DNA from: Bactrocera neohumeralis
Lineage: Eukaryota > Arthropoda > Insecta > Diptera > Tephritidae
Reading direction: 5' to 3'
Assembly: GCF_024586455.1 (NCBI RefSeq)
Contig: NC_065923.1
Coordinates: 42,642,370 to 42,706,369 of the forward strand
DNA length: 64,000 bases
The notes beneath the pieces are model-generated. The model saw only the letters and a list, made by a program, of their open reading frames with translations, ran no database searches and was not told the DNA's origin. How positions within the stretch are numbered: the stretch's first letter is position 1; each line of letters begins with the position of its first letter. Shown piece by piece: positions 57,093-64,000 of the stretch. The position numbers were made by a program, and so were the translations under genes.

Positions 57093-57658
57093 TACTACTG
57101 TGATCAAATTGAAAGGTGAATTTTTAATTTATACTTCGCGTCTTTTTCAAATCGGTACATTTTTTATCTGTAAGTTAGTAGTACTGTTAGTGACATTTAT
57201 GCTAAATTTTGGGGGTTCTACAAAGTATGCTCGGTCTCCAAACCTTTGTAACACACATTTTTCATAAACTTACAAACTTGGAGCATTACCCCTGTCAAAA
57301 TTATTAGTATTTGAGATACGCGTCGTTTTTTGAGGCTCTAAAAGTGAATTCACCATCTCATACTGTATTGGTTATTCGTGATCATTTCGCCACATTTTCA
57401 ACTAATATCATGCCGCAATGACCGCATTCGCCTGATTTACCTTCGTGTTACTTCTGGCTATTCAGTAAATTCACATGACCACACCGAGGATACCATTTTG
57501 ACTCAATTGAGGATATAACAGCTGAATCGAAGAAGGCTCTGATGACCATCACGACGGGAGTGCTATGATGACTGGCATAAGTGTATTGCAGCGGGAGGGG
57601 AATTCTTTGAAGGAGATGAAATTAACAAAATTCACCTTTCAATTTGATCACAGTAGTA
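57093..57658 (+). mobile_element. 562-bp mariner derivative with perfect 30-bp terminal inverted repeats (family I)
   Basis: TA (57093-57094), then CTACTGTGATCAAATTGAAA and GGTGAATTTT; the exact inverse of all 30 bases ends at 57656, followed by TA. From about 57350 the plus strand reads SPSHTVLVIRDHFATFSTNI MPQ, stop, PHSPDLPSCYFWLFSKF, stop, YHFDSIEDITAESKKALM, a clear mariner C-terminal half. The position of the second catalytic Asp (normally DNAPSHT) is VNSPSHT. The third Asp (SPDL) remains. The final RWHKCI..GGEYFEGDEI is legible with frame changes up to 57628. The N-terminal half is missing and LINE-derived sequence occupies part of its place. Confidence 0.88.
57205..57335 (-). pseudogene. 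endonuclease-RT LINE piece inside the family I mariner
   Basis: GGGGGTTCTACAAAGTATGCT and GGAGCATTACCCCTGTCAAA parallel TGGGTTCTACAAAAGTATGC and CGGGCATTACCCCTGACGGC at 1029-1128 of the LINE at the window's left end. On the minus strand this is the RGNARKLYKK...TGAYF..EP linker ahead of the RT. About 130 bp remain, without LINE ends. Confidence 0.65.
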
Positions 57659-58837
57659 CATACAACTGGTGTGGACTGTTGCATCATTCCAGCACTTTTC
57701 AAACTTAGTTTTTTAAGGTCTCTTTTAACATGTTTCAGCTAAATTTGATGTTTTTTGTTATGGCTCTTTATAAGTACGAATTTGCTTAACCCCGAACACC
57801 CAATGACTTGCACTGCTGTCTAAGTGCTGCTTAGTAGAGGAAAACTGAATTTTAAAGCTTCCGTTAGCTTCTCAATATTTCTAACACACATAAATAATGC
57901 ATTTTAGCAACACTTAAACGCACTGAAAGAGAACATATAAATAGTGTTGAATATTCTTAGCACCTTCCTCTGAAGTTGTGGCGGAAATGCATCAAGTTTC
58001 ATAAATTTATTATTTACTTTTACGAACATATTAGCAGTGCACTTAGTACGCATTCATATGGGATATCTGGACTGGTTTTTGATTACTTTAGAATAAGTAA
58101 AAGCTTTTGCGAATGAATTTGCTTAGATCTTCTACTGTGAAAAAGTTTAATTTATTTTTTTGTATATTACTTATACAGGCACATACTTATTAGTTGAAAC
58201 TCTATTATACATTCCAAAAAATATTCCATTCCATTGGTCCCGAAAATATTTTTTTAAGACACACAATAAAAGTTCTTTAACTTGTATATGTGTAGTTTCG
58301 AAAGGACTTGTTTCTATAAATGTATACTATATTTTTCAACTGTAGCATTTCTCCAAAATTCTACCAGTAGTGTATTTGAACTATAAATAATAGTAGCCCA
58401 GCCAATGTGATATTCGCATTTTTGATCTTTTCCTTGACAGCTAACATAGAAGAGTAAGATTTTACTTATAAAAAACGTTTTTCTCAAACTTCTGTCTTTT
58501 TTTTATTGAAATTCAATCTATGAACTCTTAAGCTTCATAGCAATTACACAGTTTTTGTTAAAGATTTAAAATTAATTAGTTCATATAATATAGCCATTGA
58601 AAAAATATTACATTGTAAAAAACATATAATTTTCAACCAATAAATACATCACTCACATGCGTATTTCTGATAGCATCCATAAATGCAACTAAAAACTTTA
58701 CCCACAAAATTTTCATTCAACGATTAGCCTTTCTTTCTAGTCACGTTCTCTGTAAATAAGCTTCAAATCGAATTAAATCTTCTTATAAAGGAAAAACGAC
58801 TGGTTATGAAAATTTATATCATTATTTTGATGGGTCA
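57659..58837. other. unassigned sequence
   Basis: Nothing recognised. Confidence 0.5.
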
Positions 58838-58930
58838 GTTTGAATGACAGCTATGTGCATAGAGCAGGACGAAAGCAAAATTTTAGATCAATACTTCAAA
58901 AAGGTTACGTATACGCACGGTGGTACAATA
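58838..58930 (-). mobile_element. Helentron-like repeat type E, short fragment
   Basis: TCAGTTTGAATGACAGCTAT and AGCAAAATTTTAGATCAATA then CTTCAAAAA resemble, in reverse complement, parts of the E repeat (compare 14866-14990). A deletion lies between the two words. Weak but ordered similarity. Confidence 0.4.
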
Positions 58931-61311
58931 GTTTCTTCCAAGTTAATAACTTTGAGAAGACTTGTTTCTTGCTCCGGACCTCAGACGGTGCTTTTAACCG
59001 CTTTCTTAGATATTTTTTTTAACAGAACAGGCAATAAATTTTATTCCGGTATTTAATAAAATGAAGTTAGGGTAACATTTTAATTTCTTGACATATACTT
59101 TTTTAAGTAAAATTACCGAAAGCAAGAACATAGGAAAAATTCCATTTCACACCATCCAAATGGAGGAAAAATAAAATTTACCTTACGCAAAAAGGTTTAA
59201 TTACAAATTTATGAAGTTGGAGTGTTGTTGAAGCACAATAATGTGGCTCCTGATGAGTAGAACTGTTAGAAAATTTTTTCTGGAGGCAGATATCTTAAAG
59301 TCAAAAACACCTTTTTTGGATCATAAAATAATATATCGTCTTATTTTATTTACTTCAAAATGAATTTTCGTTGGTTACGTTACATTGAAAATAGTTTATG
59401 TACACAAACGAGCAAATGATAAGACTAATCTGTGAGGCTTTCAATTACGTGAGCTTTTAACATTCTTTATTCATGCATCAAATCGAATGCACTCTTCATC
59501 ACCTACTGAAGTTTTTTTTAAACATATGACATCTGCAGTTTCAAGTCAACTTATCAGCAAAATTCTAACGCATATTGGAAAGAAGCTGTGCAAGAGCTGA
59601 TAAGCCAAAGTTTACTGTTGGATCTGCTTCCATTGTTCATCCTCTGCAACGTCTGCCGAAAGGGCTAAAATGGTGCCACAGGGATGAGCGAGTAAATGAA
59701 GTGAAGTAAATGAGTGATTAAAAGATTATGCGCTCACTCATAGTAAATTGCAGCTCATATTAGTTATACTTTGAGCTGGATTATGTAAAACTGCACTTAA
59801 ATTCATGCTGAAGGTCAAAAACTTGAAGCAAAGATTCATATCCTGTATAGACAGACCTTGAACCTGCTTATATTAAAGTTATATAATCCGGTTTTTATTA
59901 ACACACTTTCTCTTCGGTTATTCTACAATAACAAATTCAAAAATATATCATCACTTTCGCATAAAAAAAAAAACTATTTTTAGATATCAGTAGAAGGGTC
60001 TTAAGTCTGAAACTAAATCCAGTAAAATTCTTATTAAACGCACAAGCACAGAAATATTTTTGACAGTGATCATTTTATATGCTACAAAACCCTTCTATAT
60101 CTATCATTTATTCACGATCTAAAAAAGTTCTGTGGACTTTTTATATGTGCCTTGGTGACCCCTCTTGAGTATGTTCAGCTTTTAGCTGATTTATACAGCT
60201 TGGATGCTTAATAGAGATACTAATTAATTTATCAGAAAGCAAATCTACAATACAATATGATATTTTGATGTTTAGTAATTTAACGTCTTAAATTTTTAGT
60301 CCCAATATTGCTTTTAAATTCTTCAATATCTCACAACATTTAGCCGTGCATTTACAAATTAGTATTTCCTCGTATACTAATTTCAAATGAACATATTCTA
60401 CACCACAAAATCCAATCAACTACAGATAACACAAACACAAAAAAAAAACTCTGCGGTTTCGCAATTACAAAGCAGTTAAAGGGCAATGAAGCAAGTATAT
60501 CTATCGAGAGTTTTTCTGTGGTTTGCCTTTTTAGTCAAAGCAGATTTTTATTTAATATGCATGAGTACCACTGGCTTCGAAAACTAACTAACTTAAAGTG
60601 TCTATTTTATTCTTAAAAGGCTTTAAATACTGACCTTCACCTAGTTTTAGTTAAAGAACTAATATAATTGTTTAATACTAAATTTAAATTTAAATTTAAA
60701 GGTACCCTAAAAAGTAATTACCTTTAGTTGAATACATTTATTAACCATAAATATTTAGCTTCCAGTTTAAGCTTAAGAAAATGAAATGCTTTTTTTAGGT
60801 TCCCATACATTTTGAAGTTCATGACGTACATTCAGGTTGTTTGATATTTCCACTTTTTTGAAAGTTTGGCCGATCTACATATATAAAGTTTCTAACCAAT
60901 TTTCCCTTTTCCACACTGCAAAGTTTCGCGCGCCTTCTTAACAAATACAGATGCAATAATTTTTTTATTTTCCTTTTAAATACATATTTGGAAAGGCTCT
61001 TGACACTAACTATATTTGCGTATGAAAAATTATATTTTTTTTGTTATTGCTATTCATTGCTCGATGAGAGCTAAAACAGTGCAATAGGAACGTCACATAT
61101 TACATAATGTTATTTTTAGACAAAAGTACATCCAAGGCATAACTTAATTTAAGAAGAGAAACATTCTTTAAAGGAACAGAAACGATCAAAAGTAAATGAT
61201 GGTAATTGAGTTGTGAGTGATTTGAGGTTATGTCTATTTCTTTGAGCTATATATTTTTATTTTTATTCGGAGATGTTATAATATGGTTAGATGAAAGGAA
61301 AGTCAACATCT
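58931..61311. other. unassigned sequence
   Basis: About 2.4 kb without gene or complete element. An AAATTT hexamer run is at 60681-60700. 60787-60811 carries TTTTTTTAGGTTCCCATACATT, shared with the interior of the hAT-type MITE at 11392-11414, immediately followed by the 33-bp word shared with 56798. Confidence 0.5.
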
Positions 61312-61800
61312 TAGATTGAAAGCATGCAAAATACAGAACGGAAGCCGCTTGACCTTCCCACGCGGCATCATTTCGCTCTATGGTTCCGAGAAGATCCGAC
61401 GTTTTCAAGCCAAATTTTATTCTCCGATGAAGTCCGTTTTCTGGCTCAATGGGTATGTAAACAACCAAAATTTCCGCATTTGGGACACAAACTAACCTAA
61501 AGAGATAAATAGTTCAGTATCATGTAGAAAAAACAACGGTTTGGTAGGATTCAATACGTTCATATTTATTCAAAAATGATGCCGGTGAGAACGTAACCTT
61601 CAAAGTCGACCATTATCTCGCCTTGATGACCAACTATTTGATGTTTGAAATTGAAGCTTGTGATCTTGGCGACATTTGGTTTCAACAAAACGGCGTCATT
61701 TTCACACATCGCAGCAATCAATAGATTTATTGAGAGAACACTTCGGTGAGCAGATATTTTCACGTTCTGGGCTGGTCGATTGGTTGACTACAACATCAAA
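61312..61800 (+). pseudogene. mariner-type element, family D, central fragment
   Basis: Starts LKACKIQ and continues with LDLPTRHHFALWF, DPTFSSQILFSDEVRFWLNG-like text (61410-61450, with a one-base frame change after the catalytic SDE), YVNKQ/NFRIW, a gap, then NDAGENVTFKVDHYLALMTN, YLMFEIEACDLGDIWFQQNG (second Asp box QQDG reads QQNG), SHRSNQ, LLREHFGEQIFSRSGLVDW. It ends near 61800 just where the third Asp would come. No terminal repeats. Several frame changes; inactive. The antisense frames 61247-61468 and 61566-61763 are shadows. Confidence 0.75.
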
Positions 61801-61967
61801 ACTGATAAACTGATTAGAAAGTTTATAATATCGTTTTCGGTTTAAGCAACCAAAAATTAACAAAAAACAGCGTCTGACATCACAGTCACAAAATGCCTGT
61901 AAACTTGAGTGATAATATACATGCGGGTACCATAAAATTATCTGAATAGGAGGAAGAGAAAACAAAT

Positions 61968-62240
61968 AAGGAAAAGCTAAGCTCGGATGAATCCGAACAT
62001 TTTATAGTATTGCAACTTGAAAGAACCAAAGCCAAAAAAACAGATATCTCAATTTTTACTCAAGTTACAGCTGGTGCAGGCGGACGGACCGACGGACAGA
62101 CAGTCACCAGAAATTCAACTCACTTCTTCATTCATTCATTCTGATCAGTTATATATGGATAGCTCTATATCTAAATCGATTAGCTTTACATGATACAAAC
62201 AACCGATAGGTGATCAACCGTCCTGGTCATATTACTTTTT
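61968..62240 (-). mobile_element. Helentron-like repeat type F, strongly shortened
   Basis: Left end AAATAAGGAAAAGCTAAGCT with a CTCGGATGAATCCGAA hairpin and CATTTTATAGTATTGCAACTT (inverse of the F 3' terminus). It then jumps to ATCTCAATTTTTACTCAAGT, TACAGCTGGTGCAGGCGGAC, a GGACGGACAGACAG microsatellite and ATCGATTAGCTTTACATGAT, fading near 62240 before the other tip. Most of the middle is deleted. Non-coding. Confidence 0.7.
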
Positions 62241-64000
62241 AAGTTTCTTGCATAAAAAATGGTTAATTTGAAATTGCAGCTCATTTAACTTGCACAAAGT
62301 GGTACAATGAAATTACGCTTATATGTATTTATGTTGCGCATACGACATGGAGGTCAGATATGAGAGATATGCATTATGATGATTGGATCTCAACTTTACA
62401 CTTTTAACTTTAATGCAAGTATGACTGGTGGGTGGTGCTGTCTTTGCGGTGTGATTATATGTGACGTTTCCGGCAGATTAATGCTAATTTTCGTTTATCA
62501 TATGTGTAATATTGGTGTACAGCAACTAAATTGTACGAGACTTGTTAGGAAAATACAGATTTTGGGCGCACCTATAAATTAAAAACGACGCCAAGGTTTC
62601 CAGAATACTGTAAAAAAAGGAGGATAAATAAAATCACAACTTGCAACATGTTGTACTAAATGGTTTTGCGCTTCACAAGTTATGTGTGACATGTCAAAAA
62701 CTAAAAAGTAAATTAATAGGGCTATATACATATATTAAAGCGATCAGAATTACCAGACTGATGCCGCAGTGTAATACATACATACTTATGTAACGAAAGT
62801 CCTATTAGCATATTTCACTCAGTTTTAAAACGGATGAAATATAGCCTCCACGAGAATTAATAAGGCTGAATTTGGCACCTAGTATCCTAGTAAGTAGACT
62901 TATTGAATATTTCCCAGTTACCCACTCTTATGAACTGTATTTGGACAAATTCTTTTATATACACTTATTTTATATATTGTATGGCTTATGCCAGCAACAC
63001 TATTTAAGAGATTAAATATCTCAATAAAATAATGGTCTTATCTCAAAATTGTTCTTAATTGGTTCATATGATTTCCACGCTATTTTTTCACTTTTGCCAG
63101 TAAATATTTAGTATTGCATCAGCTCAACAGGATTTTCCTACTAATGTCCAACTCCTACATATCGATTTTGCTTTTAAAGAGCAAAGATTGTCTTTTAGGC
63201 AGAAATTGCAGGTGGTCTCATTGGGTATTCAAAAGCAAAGGGAAATTCAGACTCTCGATCATGAGACAAAGCAAGGAAATGCCTGTTTTGAAATCCTACC
63301 AGCACGAATATTTTTGCTTATCATGTCTTGGGTTACACACACTCTACTATAAGTTGTCTACTGCTTTCTACTGTTGATTTTCTAGTGTCAGGCTGACGCT
63401 GCAGACAGTGCCAATGCAAAATTCTATTGCAGAACAATTGACTGTGTCGAAATTGAAATACATACATACATATTTCCTAATTAAACGACCTACAAAGTGG
63501 TTGACAAAGTATCTTCACATAAGCTAAAATTTCAAAGTAATCAACAGTATGTTATTACAATATGTAATGAAGTAATCCATATCATAGAGCGGTTAGTTCA
63601 ATGTTCTCAGCAAGTTTGGTTCATATAGATTTAGCAGTTGACCGGTCCGTGCAAACCTTCTTCATAATCTTTATCTGTACTTTTTTCTGTAAAGATATTT
63701 ACTAAATTTGAAAGAATCAAAAGCAAGAAAATTCTTTCAGGCACATAAGGCTTGTTTTTTATGTGGGGGGTAGCAAGGTATGTAGTAAATTTAACATCAA
63801 GAGATCAATTATTGTGTCCGTTATTTCTCAGGTTGATTTGTGAGTTACAAATGCATTTTAAGGTTTTTCTCTTAAAAGAATTATCCTACAACTTTTTTAA
63901 TATTCAAACTGTTGTTAATCAAGTCATTTTCTTAATAATTTTATTTTCGATCTTTTGTCTTTGATTTTTGTTTTAAACTTTTAGCATTGAAAACAATATA
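62241..64000. other. unassigned sequence to the window end
   Basis: No gene or element supported. CATA tetramer repeats at 63460-63472. Open frames at 63114-63377 and 63752-63964 lack recognisable motifs. Confidence 0.5.

Noticed and set aside
61247..61965. Three minus-strand frames
   Set aside because: Antisense to, or overlapping, the family D fragment; no independent motif.
1..64000. CRISPR array, operon, bacterial-type regulatory sites or phage genes
   Set aside because: No regular short repeat-spacer pattern, no clustered same-strand genes with ribosome binding sites; the repeat content is clearly insect.
1..64000. tRNA or rRNA genes
   Set aside because: No A-box/B-box pair in cloverleaf spacing and no rRNA-like conserved stretch noticed by eye; a covariance-model scan would settle it.

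Overview
The window looks like a gene-poor, AT-rich stretch of a dipteran chromosome, most likely a tephritid fruit fly (Bactrocera / Zeugodacus / Ceratitis type). That assignment is inference. It rests on the density of decayed mariner-type transposons, on INE-1/DINE-like Helentron repeats whose ends resemble the Drosophila INE-1 layout, and on insect non-LTR retrotransposon fragments. I found no host protein-coding gene, tRNA, rRNA, CRISPR or operon-like structure that I can defend. Nearly every long open frame that has a recognisable product belongs to a mobile element, and almost all are broken by stops, frameshifts or deletions. Family letters used here (A, B, C and so on) are my own working labels. 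Element consensus features I compare against come from general knowledge of these repeats, not from a search.

Layout: 1-5.1 kb holds an endonuclease-reverse transcriptase LINE on the minus strand, a Tc1-like fossil, a Helentron-like end, a second piece of the same LINE and a mariner 3' end. 7.7-10.5 kb holds two nested loci: a 738-bp MITE inside a Helentron-like repeat (type F), then a mariner (family B) inside another F repeat. 11.25-14 kb holds a hAT-type MITE with an 8-bp target duplication and a decayed RNase H-bearing LINE. 14.7-19.8 kb holds a Helentron-like repeat (type E), a family C mariner and a family D mariner. 22-28.2 kb holds C, E, B, D, F and E copies in near contact and a second 744-bp MITE. 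31.8-34.9 kb holds C, F, D and A-like mariners and a LINE tail. 36.7-43.1 kb holds mariner ends, F, C, an E repeat split by a fold-back element, a long mariner on the minus strand (J) and a deleted D element with both ends. 45.4-46.1 kb is an R1-like LINE.

The best preserved element is a complete 1,303-bp mariner-type transposon (family A) at 47827-49129, with terminal inverted repeats, TA duplications and a transposase disrupted by one frameshift late in the frame. From 50-62.2 kb come LINE tails, long F repeats, a short mariner with perfect 30-bp terminal repeats, and a D fragment. The gaps between (notably 19.8-22.1, 28.2-31.8, 34.9-36.7, 43.1-45.4, 58.9-61.3 and 62.2-64 kb) are AT-rich and I see nothing firm in them.

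Functionally this is a transposon graveyard rather than a set of cooperating genes. Its value is stratigraphic: several insertions sit inside others, two derivatives share a deletion junction, and fold-back and MITE forms show how autonomous elements decay into short non-autonomous ones.
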